NCBI GenBank assembly: GCA_033026295.1
Contig: CM065182.1
Span: 22,132,215-22,196,214, forward strand
Length of the DNA: 64,000 nucleotides
Reading direction: 5' to 3'
DNA from: Channa striata
Taxonomy: Eukaryota; Chordata; Actinopteri; Anabantiformes; Channidae
Below the pieces are notes generated by a model. That model was not told the DNA's origin. It did not search any database and saw only the letters and a program-made list of their open reading frames with translations. Shown piece by piece: positions 47,421 to 60,208 of the stretch. The position numbers were made by a program, and so were the translations under genes. Position 1 is the stretch's first letter. Every line of letters begins with the position of its first letter.

Positions 47421-48399
47421 AGTTCGCTAATATTAGTGCTCTGTGATACAGACAACAGATGAATATTTTGCTGGTGCTGAAACATTTAGACGATTATTTC
47501 AGTGTTTCCCAACCTGGAGGATGTGGTTCCCGCACGGCATCAGCAGATGGTTACACAAAAGAGTAATCTGTATTCACGTCAATAAAAGAGGGCTTGAATT
47601 TACCTCAGATTTCAGCTGTTTTGTCAATTTGCTTCTCCCATCTACTGCACAAGTATTTGTCTCCAGGTATTTTGTCAGCAAAAGAGTGAAAGTTTAGTTA
47701 CATTGATGTAAATACATGACCTGATTTTGTGCAGGATATGTTTGGAGAAGTGTCTCTGATGAAAAAGATTTTAAAAATCCATATTTTTTTGTTTATGGGA
47801 CTTCAGTACATAAATTAAAAAAGAAACTGCGTGGGCAGAGACTCAGATAAAAATACATTTAATTTGTTCAATTTTTATATTTTGCTGTGACGCAATCATG
47901 GGCATTATGAAATGCTCACATTTCCACTGTCCAGTGGGGGTAGAATATTAAACAGATATGAAATAACATCCATAACGATAAACAACAGTGGTTTTCATCA
48001 CAATTGTTTGCTCTTGTTTTGCAAATAGCTGTGCAAAGGTCAACTGGACACAGATGGAGAAATAAAATAATCACTTTCATTCTGAGCAAGATATCACAAA
48101 ATACAAATGTTTGAAGTGATTAGTGGTATATAAACTACAAAATTGCAGTAATATCAAAAATATGATATATTTGATGTTAAAGGAGTATCCGCATGCAGCC
48201 CTCCAAAATAATATACTGTACTGTAGTACTGTACACGCAGTAATTATGAAGCACACAAAGCTGTTAATTTGGAGATTGCACATTTTGTCAGCTGAGCCAT
48301 CAGGAACACAATGAGCCAGTCCCACACAGATTAATTGAGAGGCTCATAAAACAGAAAGCACTTAAACAATTTTACCGGAAAAAGGTCAGTCACCTGCTA
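47421..48399. other. Spacer, no gene seen
   Basis: AT-rich; nothing recognised. Confidence 0.45.
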
Positions 48400-48413
48400 G
48401 TTGCCATGGTTAC
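48400..48413 (+). promoter_or_regulatory. RFX X-box-like site
   Basis: GTTGCCATGGTTAC matches the RFX palindrome GTNRCC..RGYAAC with one mismatch in the right half. Confidence 0.35.
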
Positions 48414-49030
48414 TATCACTTGACATATGCTAGTGTGTAGCATGGAGCAACGCAGACGGCACATGGAACACTTGGGGGGCTGTGCTCTCATCACACACTC
48501 TCTCCCACCAGCTCAGTGTGTAACTTAAACAGGTTCAATGACGAGCGCAGCATTCTACTTTTCATCCTTGGCTCGCTGTGACCATGAATGAGGTCAGCAG
48601 AAAGGGCTAGATGCTGCCAGTGTGGGGGCTCTGCATGAACATCTGCGATGGGGAGCTGCCGCAGTTGGCAAGAGCTGCTGCCAGCTGTGTAGACCTAAGG
48701 ATCGGCCTGTCCCACCGGAGCGCTGGGCCACAATGCTGCGCTGCACAGCAGAATTGCAAAGCGAGTTGACTGTCATCTCATCAAAATATCACTTCGCTGC
48801 CATGCAAGCTGCTCACTGCCAACACCTGGGCTCCTCCATGCTCAGGGAATAAAGGGAAGAGAAACACAAGCAAAGAAGCCAAAGGCAGCTCTTAACTAGC
48901 CAAGTGGACTCGAGAAAAGTTTGGAATGTTGCTCTGCATTGTCTGACAGCAAGAGTTCAGCTGCAGTTTGACCGAGAATGAGGCCGTGGCGTGTTGTTAG
49001 GGGTTATTTAGGCTGCGAGTACAGCGAGAT
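48414..49030. other. GC-mixed CNE-like block with open frame
   Basis: Complex stretch, GC-richer at 48600-48740. It holds a 76-codon plus frame (48622-48852) of protein-like composition but no recognised domain, and the opposite strand is also open over 48594-48776. Regulatory or coding status is undetermined. Confidence 0.25.
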
Positions 49031-50130
49031 GATGGATTTTGTGCAGTCTGACAAGCACTTTAATGTAATTATATATTAGAAACTGTTACAGCGTTCATGT
49101 CGGAACAATGCTAGAATTCTTTTTCAAAAAGTCTTAATCTGGACCATAGGGGTGATTATGTGGAGTGGTTGCTTATTCTCTTAACAGATACAAAACACTG
49201 AGCTATCAACTCTCCACACATCACAAGTGTGATGCCTCACCTTTAAGTGAGTGATTACCACCCACAAGTCCTTAGATATGAACAGGCTTCTGAGCCTCGG
49301 GCAGTCTGGCAGTCAGAGCAGGGCTCGTTCATTAAGTACAAACAGTTCCACTGTGGAGTTCGAGCAGTTTGCGAGACCACTGAAAATGACAGCTTCGACT
49401 TCCCAGCTGTGGAGGGAAAGTGAAATCTTACTGTGAGGCTTCCCTGAATTACAGCTCTGCTGCTGAGATTATGTGAGAAATTTAACAGGACAGAGGAAGA
49501 AGGATGATGAACGAAGCAATGTTTAGTGTATGTTGATGCTTTCTGCAACACTCGTAAAAAGTAAATGCTTTTCTGCAACATGATTGTGGTGGTAAAGATC
49601 AGCAACAGCAAACATGGACAACCACTTTTTTAGAAATACACATGCCTCATTTTAGATCATTAGAAGGTGGAGGGTCACCTACTGACCCATATTTATGATC
49701 ACATAACAGCTGACAGAGCCCCACTGGATAATGTAACCAGAGTCATATTGGCTGGTTTCTCACTGCATCACATGTATGTTAACAGACATGTGCTTCATCT
49801 ACATTACAACTAATGAACGTACGTGAACGCTAGAATCTGCATGTCTTGGATCTCGTAAATCCCTTGAGCGTGCAGAAGAAGTCTGAGTCCCATGAGGCAA
49901 AGGTAGACTCCACAAGACAATCAGGCAACTGGAGAATGCACATAGGATGATGTATGAATGCTCCCAAAAACTGCCAGCCTTAAACAGTATCACACGAGGA
50001 GTTTAATGCGGGAAACGACTCTAACACAAGGAGGCACACAATTCGTATTCTGGTACTTCGGGGTGGATGTTAAGAGTATACTTCTAACTGAAGACTCCGT
50101 CCTGGCCTCGCTCTGGGCCATGTCTCAGAC
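49031..50130. other. Spacer, no gene seen
   Basis: The 118-codon minus-strand frame (49611-49255) has no domain. 50040-50130 may be further decayed LINE sequence leading into the next feature. Confidence 0.4.
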
Positions 50131-50256
50131 CTCTTAACCCATACAGAGTGCAGCTTCAGGTCCTCAGGCAGTGCTCTGTTGGCTGCTCATAAGTACAGAT
50201 AAGTGAGGGTCCTTAGGCTTCAGAACAACCCGCCTGAGGTGAGAAATGCTAGACCA
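50131..50256 (+). mobile_element. LINE ORF2 C-terminal relic
   Basis: The frame reads HTECSFRSSGSALLAAHKYR, a stop (TAA at 50200-50202), then VRVLRLQNNPPEVRNA. This follows the C-terminal pattern of fish L2/Rex-type ORF2 proteins (SxRSSGSGLLxVPxSR ... LWNSLPxEIRNA) with an internal deletion. No continuation on either side is open. Confidence 0.7.
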
Positions 50257-50639
50257 GTAATATTGGTTAAATAAACTCTCAAATCCACATGAACAGACTG
50301 GCTTTTTCAATTGGACGAGCACATCTTGCACATGTTTTATATATGATGTATCTAGGTGTTTTCAATCATTCCCAATCTGTCACTTATTCTGCCTTCAAAC
50401 ACACTACACAGTGACTTATTAGTACACAGAGTATGTTTCCCTCAGGAATACACTGAGAATACAGAAGTGAAACAAACAAAGATTTTTTTATTTATTTTTT
50501 TTAATATGCAACACTGTAAAGGTGTGCTAAAATTAGAAGTCATAATAACTGGGACATAAGGAAAAAAAACAAGCCCTGCAGATTGACACTGATTATCATG
50601 AAAACAACCAGAGCTGTTTGTAGCTCATCAACAATGTCA
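50257..50639. other. Spacer, no gene seen
   Basis: AT-rich; nothing recognised. Confidence 0.45.
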
Positions 50640-51480
50640 TGGTGGGCGTGGGACCCACGATCCATCTTTGTAGTGAGAGAAGAATTAAACCTCCTCATTT
50701 TAATGAGACAGCTCGTCAAATGTGTTGCTTAGAGTGGATGCTGTCGTTATATTAGTCTCTATCAAACGAGCGGCTGCATCTTGAGGCTGGCTGCAGCGTT
50801 GCAGGAAAAAACAACGGCGTCTGGAAGAGCCAGGGTCACAGCGCTTAGCTGGGTAGACACATGCGGGGTAAACAGTGGGGGTGCAAAGTGGAATGATCAT
50901 CAGCTAGTAATGCATGATACTGCGATCCCAGATGTGGCTCTGCTGGACGGCGAGGAGCAAGTGGGTCATAGGTAAGGAGGTGTGACGATGAAATACAGAG
51001 GGGAGGAAATGAGAATGGCTTGCACACTGGCCTGTTCCAGCGGCTCCTTTCGGATTACGAAAAGGAGGAGTGTTCAAGGATGCTAGTTAGAGTGATGGAA
51101 ATGGCGATGTGATCCTCCATTATCTGTCTTCCTTTCCTCATAATGTACTTTTCCCTCTACCCCATCGATTGCGGCCACTGGATGTTGTCATTAAATCAAT
51201 TCTTCCTGGAAGAAAAATGGTTTGTGTATGAACAGTCCTTGCCCTTACTATCAATGACAGCACTAGCAGCAGCAGCACTGAAATGGATAAGGATGAAACC
51301 AGAGACAACTAGAGTGTATAGAGCAGGAAATTTATTTTCTGCTTGCTCGAACTATTCTATTAGACATGCATGTTTGTTTCCAAATAGGACGGCGTGCCAC
51401 GCGCACGTGGGCCGCCAAGCACAATATTTCCTGACAGTCACTTATTCTTCCCCCCTTTTCAAGGATGAAAATAATTTCAG
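50640..51480. other. CNE-like block
   Basis: Complex, CpG-bearing sequence without repeat relics. Notable stretches are CCCATCGATTGCGGCCACTG followed by GTCATTAAATCAATTC, and TTTCGGATTACG. A donor-like CATAG|GTAAGG at 50971 ends a 64-codon frame, unrecognised. The 123-codon frame at 51143-51514 has no domain. Confidence 0.3.
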
Positions 51481-51528
51481 AAACATTCTATCCCCCCAAC
51501 ACAAAATCTACTGAGGTAGGAATTTTTT

Positions 51529-51553
51529 TGTTGCTGTTGCTGTTGTTGTTGTT
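51529..51553. repeat. (TTG)n-like imperfect array
   Basis: GTTGCTGTTGCTGTTGTTG imperfect trinucleotide run. Confidence 0.8.
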
Positions 51554-52489
51554 TGTGCAGCAACAAAGAATAACTTTGAAGTGGTTCAACAATGTGACGC
51601 CGGGAGGAGATGTCGAATTTTGATAGGCTACACAATTTCCACACTCCTAATCACTTCTTTCCTTTGTCCTCGCAGTGGCCAAAACGGGCAGCTCTGTCAT
51701 GGAAATGTGTGACGCGGGTTAGCAAAGACTTCTCGGAGAAACTCTTTTCACCAAACTAGGCAACATCGCTGCTGCAACCATGACTTAAGCTGTTTAAGTC
51801 CTTACTGTGTTTCCTGTCGGATTCAAAGGTAACAGCGAAATTAACTGCAGCACCTTGAGGTACCTCAGGGATTCATGTACAATGATAAATCCACAAGCGC
51901 CCGCATTAAACACAAAAACATTAAACTCGGAAAAGAAGATGTCAGTCAACGTACGACTGCATAGATTCTAACATCTTGTCACGAAATCCCAATAGGAGCC
52001 TTCCGTTGTCTTCCTCTGCAATACATCATCGACCTATTTGACATAGTGAAAACAGCAGAGTGGGTATGTCAACCTGTACAGTAACAGTTTGATACTCATG
52101 ACATCTACAACTGATTTCCTGTGCTTTCCCACTTCACCCATGCAGTTCGCTCTCTCTTTATTTGGCATATGGAAGCAGCAACAAAGATTGCGTGCTGTAC
52201 AGTGGAGCTCTTCTGCCACCAAGTGGACGACTGCGCTCACGCTCGGGTTGGGATGGGAACATTTGCACACACATATGCCTTTGATACCCATGCCGAGAAG
52301 AATCTAATTTGGCAGGATCATTGTGCAAAGTCACCTTTTTTTAAAAGTCTTACTAGGGCCATTCGGAAAAAATACCTGAAGGTAAGGTGCATTAGGGCAG
52401 ACACGGAGTCTTACACAGGAGGCAGCCAGATTAGCCAGGCTTTTGTTTCACCATGAAAAGTTAAAGTTTCACTGACTGTGTCCAATTTG
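51554..52489. other. Spacer, no gene seen
   Basis: Mixed composition. GCCACCAAGTGGAC near 52214 is a weak CTCF-like match. Frames at 52034-52456 overlap on both strands without domains. Confidence 0.4.
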
Positions 52490-53100
52490 CCCACTCTGAC
52501 ACCCCCTCTTTGCTTTTAATTAGCACATCTCAGGGGGACCCTTATCTGTAATGGACTATGCTCTTAATGAGGCTGTTATTAAGTCGTTTTCCTCAGGGCT
52601 GATAGACTCACAGCCACCTATGGCATGTAGGCTGATAATACTGAACCTCAGTTAATTCCATTTTTTTTTTACCCCTCAAGGTGCACAGAGTGAGATTTTT
52701 AATCCCCTGGCAAAACAGCAGATAGTCATGCTGCCAGAGGAATGGGGAGGTGTGGGAGAAAAAACCTCATGCAGATTAGGAGAGAAACAGTAATGGGGTT
52801 TGCTCCCCCCTCCCCCCATCACTATGTGAAGGGAGGTCTTGTTCTAATACCTGAAGGAAGGGATGCTCAAGGTGGCTCCCTTGGCTTTCAGAGACCTGGC
52901 TGGTTGGTGTGATCTGCTCTAATGAATGGAACTTGCAGTGAATCTGCGCTTTCAGGGTTGTAACAGAGGCTACGCAGGTTGAGAGGGTTTTGCCTCGAGA
53001 TTGACATGGTTAGACGTTCTGGTGCCTGCAGATCAGGGTCAGAGTTTGAGATTTAGACCGCAGATGTCTGTGCTCTGAGGGCCTGATTGATGGTACAGGA
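52490..53100. other. CNE-like block
   Basis: Dense in homeodomain-type and palindromic words (GCTTTTAATTAGCACATC, CTCTTAATGAGGC, GTTATTAAGTCG, CAGTTAATTCC) and free of repeats, with a poly-T interruption near 52661-52670. Together with 36 kb this is the most CNE-like sequence here. No alignment available. Confidence 0.35.
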
Positions 53101-54839
53101 ACCTTTTAACCTTTCAACCTTCCTGTGTGTGGAACATTTGAGTGTAATCACACCCTTCAGTGGTGTTATTTAACAATTATCAGTTGTTATCAGACCATAA
53201 TTATGAGCCAGGAGGTGAACTACCTTCCTGTGGTCTAATAGGACAGCATGTAGTGGTCACTAGTGGCACTGCTGGTGTTTTAAAGGCAACCCAGAGGCGA
53301 CTACGGGAGGGAGACAGCAGTTTGTTATTTACTTTGTATTATATTTGTATTTGTACGATTTTAATGCAAGCTGTTCTGTCATATAACATGTAGTAGGTCA
53401 CCTACTGACCACATTACAGGCCGATAACAACTGGAAGCACTGAATACGATAACAATACAAGACAGTGCCACACTATATCAAGCTTATGAATTCAGACAAA
53501 AACCATTATAGTTTTGTAATAAATCTTCAGTGCTCTCATTTTTCAATCGAAGGATAGCAGATGGACAGACCATCCACTGTTCATCAATATACACAAGACA
53601 TATACGCTGTATAGTAAGTATAGGATGTAGAAAGTGGAACACTAAAGTGAAAAGTTCACTTCGTACCGAAATTAAACTGTGATTACACACTGTAGGTGTG
53701 TAGGTGGGAACTTGTCCGTGCTGTGGCAGAGCTAAAAACATGACGGTCCACAATTTTAAACAATTACATAAGAGACGCAGGATTCAGCAGCCACCTGAGC
53801 TGCAGTAGTACCGACTCTTCTTACACTGAGCTAAGACGTAAACCTCTTCTAAGTCTGGCAGCTTGCCATTTGAACACTGCAGCCTCTGTAAGAATATTAC
53901 TGATGTTCAAAAACCATAAACACCATTCGGCACAGAGAGTAGAGGATTGTGTGCAAGTATTGCAGCTTACTCTTCTCCTCTGGTGGAGATGAGGATGGTT
54001 TATCTGGCTAATAAAACTGAAACAGCCACTGTGGATGTTAATATGGCCTTCAGTGGCCATTATACCTCATCAGCACCATGTAGCTGTAGGCCAGTAGGTG
54101 CAGTACGCACTCCATGTGCAGGGGGCTCAGTAGGTCATGCACTGCTGCACCTTGTTGATGTGGTGTAATATTTAAGGTTTTGGTTTAAGCAAAATGCACT
54201 TATGTTGAGCTACACAAACAATTGATGTTCAAAAAGAATATTGTGGTTTGTTTTACAATTTAAAGTTACAATAATGATCTCGAATTAAATTATATAACTT
54301 GCCCAGCTTGAAATACTCAGAAACAATATACAAATAAAAACTAAATAAAGCATGAATAGGACACAGTATAATAATGAATTAGATAAAATAAAATAAAATA
54401 TCAATACACATAGTAATTAAAAGTAGTACACCCTTATGCTGAGCTAAGACCCTGATCTTCAGCAAACAGTATCATATTGGAGGCCACAGGAAGCCAGGAC
54501 TTTCCTGTTAGTTTTTCTGCCCAGTCATGTTAAAATACTTTGCTTAACAGTTGCGCAAATTCCTCCGTGAGGTTGTTTTTGGGCATCTAAGGAATCATTA
54601 TTTTGCCCTCCTATGTATACAATGGCATAGGTGCGACAAGCCAAGGGAGGCCAGACCAAAGTTGGTATCCCATGTCCAAATCCGGCCACCGGTCCTGCTC
54701 GTTTTTCAACTAGCCTTGTTCTGCCAATTAGAAGCTGGAGATAGAGGCGAATCCACCCAAGTCTGGGTTCAAACTTGCTCAGTGTTTTCTTGAAAATCAT
54801 GACAGCTCCTGATGACAACACCTTTGCTGTGCTGTGTTA
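53101..54839. other. Spacer with AAAAT array
   Basis: (AAAAT)n-like run at 54383-54400. No gene or other recognised element; frames are short. Confidence 0.4.
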
Positions 54840-54996
54840 CAGAGAGGAACCTCTTAATCATTCTTGATTCTGCTGAAGGAAGGTTTGTTGAGTTTTCTCT
54901 AAATGTCTGTATAGTCTTGACCTTATTTGCCTTGAGATGACTTTGTTGTAAATTGGTGACATATAAATAAAGCTGAATTGATTTGAAATTGAAATT
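54840..54996 (+). mobile_element. L2-like LINE 3' end
   Basis: GATTCTGCTGAAGGAAGG, TTGAGTTTTCTCTAAATGTC, TGCCTTGAGATGACTTTG, then GACATATAAATAAAGCTGAA with a degenerate TTGAA tail. This is the familiar 3' end of fish L2-type elements, longer than the copy at 21875. Confidence 0.65.
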
Positions 54997-56118
54997 CAGC
55001 TGACTGAAGGAAAAAAGTTGTCTGAATGCTGTCAGAATTTGGATTTGAATGCCCACGCCAGCTGTGCATTGACAATATTTTCTTCAAGAAGAGATGAAAA
55101 CTATGTGTTTGTGTGGACAATTTAAAGTTGAACTTAATGCAGGACACTACAAGAACGCCTGATCTATCCTCTAGGCTGACTGTTTCTAGCTGGCTGTTAA
55201 GTCCGTTTGGTAGATCTGGCACAAACTCAACTGAGATGATACTAGTACTAGCTCAGGTAAGGACTCACAGTCTGCCATTGCTTCCTGTACATGCTGAGCT
55301 GCATGTGCTGCAGATCCCTTTCATTACAGCAGTATATCAGTATCCTACATCCAGTCCCAACTCGACTGAGATGATGCTGGTAGCAGCTCTCACACAAACC
55401 CGCCCTCCTTAGTTACTTTGCTCTGAGCTGTAGCCTGTTATACAGCGGTAGACTAATGGCAGCAGTCCGGTGCTTGTTAGCCTAGGAATATTTCACCGGC
55501 ATGATGCCTGCTGGCTGTGGAGAAACTGCCTGCTGCTGCATTTTGGTTTAATACATAACATTTAATCACTGTTTGTGATATAATATTTGTTATCTGGTAA
55601 TGTCACTACAACATACAAAGACATTACTGCTTAATTTCCACTGATTACAGGCACAGCACATTGATGTGTCCTGCACTGCTGGGGCGTGAGGTGTGGACCA
55701 TCCACTACAACAAACTCAATTTGATTAATATTAATGGTCTTTTTCGTATGAACTGGATTAGACATATTAGTGCTGCACCTAACAATTATTTTTTATGTCA
55801 ACTAATCTATTTTTTTGATGAGTTAATAAAGTTTAAAATTCATCAGTCATTTATATTTCAATATAATCATTCAAATTATTCCTCCCCCAAAGATAGGTCA
55901 GTCTTGACTGATAATCTGTGTTTTACAGACTAATATGAAGTCTCTCCTCTGTCTGCTGCTGATGGGGACTGTTGTCAGCTACAGCTGCTACAGGGTCCTG
56001 TCTGGTTTGGTGCTGGTACTCAGTCCACCAGAACCTGTTAGCAATTAGCCAATAACCTTGTGGTGAACACATGATGGTGGATGGGGAACTGCGGGCACAG
56101 CTGAAATCATCTTATGTT
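54997..56118. other. Spacer, no gene seen
   Basis: A short internal duplication: CAACTGAGATGATACTAGTA at about 55230 and CGACTGAGATGATGCTGGTA at about 55363. No gene seen. Confidence 0.4.
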
Positions 56119-56335
56119 GGGGTGGCTGTAGCTCAGTTGGTAAAGTAGTCGTCCATGGACCACAGGCTCAGCGGCTTGATCCCTGCTCCTTGCCATGTGT
56201 TGGAGTGTCCTGGGGCAAGACACTGAGCCCCTAGTTGCTCCCGGTGGGCCAGATGAGCACCCTGGTTGGCAGCTGCTGTGTATGTGCATCAAATTACTCT
56301 GTAAGTTGCTTTAGATAATAACATATTAAATGTTA
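56119..56335 (+). mobile_element. tRNA-derived SINE, plus strand, best preserved
   Basis: The A box TAGCTCAGTTGG (56129-56140) matches TRGCNNAGYNGG fully, and the B box region is GGCTTGATCCC (56173-56183). The body has TGGGGCAAGACACTGAGCCC and TTGCTCCCGGTGGGCC, and the tail GTAAGTTGCTTTAGATAA corresponds to the common fish GTAAGTCGCTTTGGATAA end. A frame on its minus strand is an artefact. Confidence 0.85.
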
Positions 56336-57689
56336 TTATCGCATTTCTGACCGTTTAACAAATGTTTGGACTGGTAATTTACAAAGCATTTTTACACCTG
56401 TACCCGAACGAGCACTAATGTTGTCCCATTGAGTTAAGGACTATTTTAGCGGAGCTAGTTTAGTAGGCAAGAGTTGGGCCCAGGGGGTAATAAATGACAG
56501 GAGTTTTCTGCCTTTCTTGGTTTCTGGCTGTCTTAACAAGGTTACCGGAACAGCTGTAGCCTCGTGCATTTCCCAGCACTAACCTAATATTGAACTTATT
56601 CCTTTAAACTAACATGTAAGCACAGCATCATCTGGCTTCTTCGCCAATCACAAATATCCGTACTTTTAATAATGATATTACATCAGTAGTCAAACTTGTG
56701 TGGCCTGCGTCCCCGAGGAATTCTCTTCACAGTATTTCTAACTACACTTATATAGTGTGTGTATGTATAAGCAACACAATGCAAACAATCAACGTCTAAA
56801 ATCAGTTATTACTGTTTTTTTTCATCACGTTTTTCACATATGCACAACCATGATGGTGTGGGTCTGACACTTAAAGTAAAGTCCCTGAAAACTATTTAAA
56901 ATAAAGTGCAGTGTGTGGGTTGTTGTGTAAAACAGTGCAACTGTGGCTCAGTGAGTTTTTAATAATGTCTGAAGAAAAAGGGAGCTCTTTGACATAGAAG
57001 AATGGGATCCGACTTTGGGCAACCAAGCAAACACATGCACGCACATGAACACAAACACACACAGGCACTTCATAGGATTTAATTGCCAAAAAGAATATAG
57101 AATATACCTTTATTTTCATACGCTATGTTTGCATGCATCTTTGAGCAACTGTGAAGGAGGGTTTGACCAATGTCCTCATGGCCTTACTGCTCTCCAGACA
57201 AATCCATTACAGTGTACCTTCCTATTTACTGCAGGGCTTTTACGTTGTGGAAGGTTGTCAACATATGCAAACTTTAGGCGAACAGCATTTAGTGACGGTC
57301 GTTGTGCACAGCAGCTTTAAAGAAAAGAAAAGTACAGTAGCTACGGAGGACATAGGAGGAGAAGAAAATAGGCTTTGAGGCTGAGAAAATCCAATTACAG
57401 TAAGCTAACAGGCTATTGGACGAAACTGAAGGTGGATCCACAGGGCCTGATTAGCTGATGCTTAAAGTGAGACTAGGATAAACAGAGTGCTTCATCTCAG
57501 TTAATGTGCATATGATTAGCCCTGTCCTTGGATAAAAAAAAACACAAATATTGTGTGGGTGCGTGGGGTTAAGAGTTCCATTAATCACATGTTGTCACTA
57601 AAATCCGATCTATATTTAGGAATGACCTTATCAATAATGAAATGTTACAACAGAAGTGCAGTGAGTGTGTTATTCCTACTATTCTGCCC
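56336..57689. other. Spacer, no gene seen
   Basis: AT-rich; short frames (57015-57378) without domains. Confidence 0.45.
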
Positions 57690-57706
57690 ATTATTATTAT
57701 TATTAC
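57690..57706. repeat. (ATT)n short array
   Basis: Trinucleotide ATT run of 17 bp. Confidence 0.85.
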
Positions 57707-59479
57707 ATTTCAATGTGACTCTAGGAGAGAGAAAGAGCTCCGTAGAGAAAGACATGTGACAGCAAATTCTAGGCCCTGCAGAATAGCAGAGCAGCAGCTA
57801 AGAAAACTTGGACGATTGGAATCTATCCGTGATGCTGGATGATGGCAGTTTTTTTAAAGTTTCAAATGCCTCCCACAATGCCAAAGTGCTATACATCTTC
57901 ATGACCATAAGCTGCTCTTTCAAGCTTTCACTGTTCACATGAACGAGCAGTTAATTTAGTGAGTGGAAAGTGATGTGCGTACATCTTGTATTCAGCTTAT
58001 CACACACACTCACTCACTCTATCCCTCTCTCACACACACACACAGCTGCAAAGTTCCATTAGAACAAGTCGTTTCATTTTTTCTCTTCCGTTTTTCGTTG
58101 GGTTTACAGTGTGGAAAGTTATTGTGGTAAAAGGGCTGAAAAATTTGAAAATTGTTGGATTCCATTTATTTCCAACACATTTAACAAAATGGTTTTTGGG
58201 ATTAACTAACCAACTTGATATCAGAATTGAAAAAGAAGGAAAGCTTCACTAACAGACAAGAAAGACATAATTTATATGAAGTATATTTGCAATGTACTAC
58301 GCACATTGCATAATGTCCTGTATGTATGCATCTTTGCAAATACATTTAGATAAGTAAGAATTTGTTATTCATTTGAATGGGAAAACTGATTTAACATATC
58401 AACAATTAAGTATTGTCTCTGGGAAATCTAAATTACTTTTAATAGGCCAGAGTTCAACATAAGGATATGCCTAATCTTTTCATTTAAAGATGTTTTAATT
58501 ATATTTGTTTATTCATTATAAGAGTTGAGATGAGTCATAGAAATCAAATCAGCCCTAATTAAAAAAAAAATCGTTTTAAATTGTAATAATTCCTTATAAG
58601 ATTTTTCGGTATGTTGCTAAGATATTTTAAGATGCTGCTTATTACATAAAAAAATGTCTGATCCCAACTCCAGCACCTCCACAACTTTTAACAGAATAAA
58701 CATTTAGATTATGTATCTATCCATCTTATTATTTCAGATTTGTAAAAATCAAATTCAAGATCTCTACATCTGCATCATGAATAGTAAAAGTGAATGATGT
58801 TAGGGCCAGTTGACCCTTGCTTTTAGGTCCAAAATGGGGTTTTGACTTGTAACAATGTAATTGGTAAAAATTAAAACGTAATTTCAGATTCCAGAAATAT
58901 AAATATGAATGATGAATTAAACATTTGAGATGTTACAAATACTTGTAATAAATACCCTACAACACATACAGCATTTTTTGAAAACAAATTATGTTATTGT
59001 TAATATAAAATATACCCCCTTTTCCATCTATCCTTATAAAGAAGTGTGCCGGGTTTTTTGAGCTATTTTGCAGGGAGGACATAGGATGGGCAATGTTAAG
59101 ATTAGACGACACCTACTTAATATAAAGCTGCTCTACTGTCAGCTGTATGTTGTTATAGAATTATCTGTAGATACCAGACTTTGAATAAGAACCCTACAGT
59201 AAAATACTTCATAACATTCTCCTTTCCTCACTGTAAGTTATAGTGTAAAAGGGGAAACGTTTTTGTGAGTGTTGCTACCCAAAATGCTTGATTTTTTTTT
59301 TTTTAACATGATGCAGGTTTTATTTGTATGAGGTTGTACAGAATTTATGGGGCATTGGCTGAAATAATAAATAATTGTTGTGATCTGAACATTGCGAGTT
59401 CATGGACAGACTGATATATGTATAATCAAGTCTTCATACATGTTTGATGAGGAACTATGAAAACCGCCGGGGAAATGTT
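57707..59479. other. Spacer, strongly AT-rich
   Basis: Contains CACT/CA-type simple sequence at 58003-58045 and a small 8-bp-arm hairpin near 58288-58310. No gene or element recognised. Confidence 0.45.
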
Positions 59480-60130
59480 TGCGGTTTTCACTGCAGTCCT
59501 TGATGTCAGCCAATGAAAGCAGCGAATGATTGCACAGCTCATTCAGGTGATGCCACATAATTCTGAGAGTGACAGAGCTCAAATCAGGCTGATTATTCTC
59601 CATTCACACACGCCTGTCTGCAAACATATGATTCACAATCATGTCAGAGACCATGGATGATATGATAAAGTATTGATCAGTCATTGATTAATGGAATATG
59701 CAAACCAAACCGACACCAAAATAACACTCATTTTTCTTGCTTCCTTCTCAGACAGTTCAGTTTGTTTCCGTGATGAAGATAAATAGCACTGTCCTTGCCT
59801 GCCAGAAACAGAAGATGGGGCTGGTGTTCTACAAGACACATGCCCTGTTTTGGCAGACCCCTTCCACTGTACTATCCTGCAGAGCTTGCAGTGGTATGTA
59901 ATTGTGTTTTTGGCCACAGCTGCATTCAATCAAAGCCTATCAGTCTCTGACAGGCAATAACAGTCTGCAGACAAAACCAGCGCTCAAATTCAGGCTTGTT
60001 TTTGTATAGAAGGGATGTTTGGATCTCCCCCATTGTATGATAACTAGACTTAGTAAAATGACATTTATTCAGCAGTGTCAGATAGCTGCAGGGGACTGGA
60101 GAGGGCTGTCTAATCTAACAGCAAGCATCC
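59480..60130. other. CNE-like block
   Basis: Complex sequence with GTCAGCCAATGAAAGC, ATTGATCAGTCATTGATTAA, and GCTGATTATTCTCC words and no repeat relics. The minus-strand frames there have no domain. Regulatory candidate on character only. Confidence 0.25.
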
Positions 60131-60148
60131 ACTCTGTATGTAAGTAAT

Positions 60149-60208
60149 GAATAAAAGAACGGGTGCCTGGACGCTGCTGCTCTTCCTCTCAACATCATTT
60201 TGGTAAGT
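60149..60208 (+). promoter_or_regulatory. Possible TATA promoter and short first exon
   Basis: A TATA-like GAATAAAAGA at 60149-60158 is followed about 45 bases on by TTTTG|GTAAGTGAG, a near-consensus splice donor at 60203. The interval is C/T-rich and has no ATG, as in a non-coding first exon. No downstream exon was recognised, so this may be chance. Confidence 0.25.
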
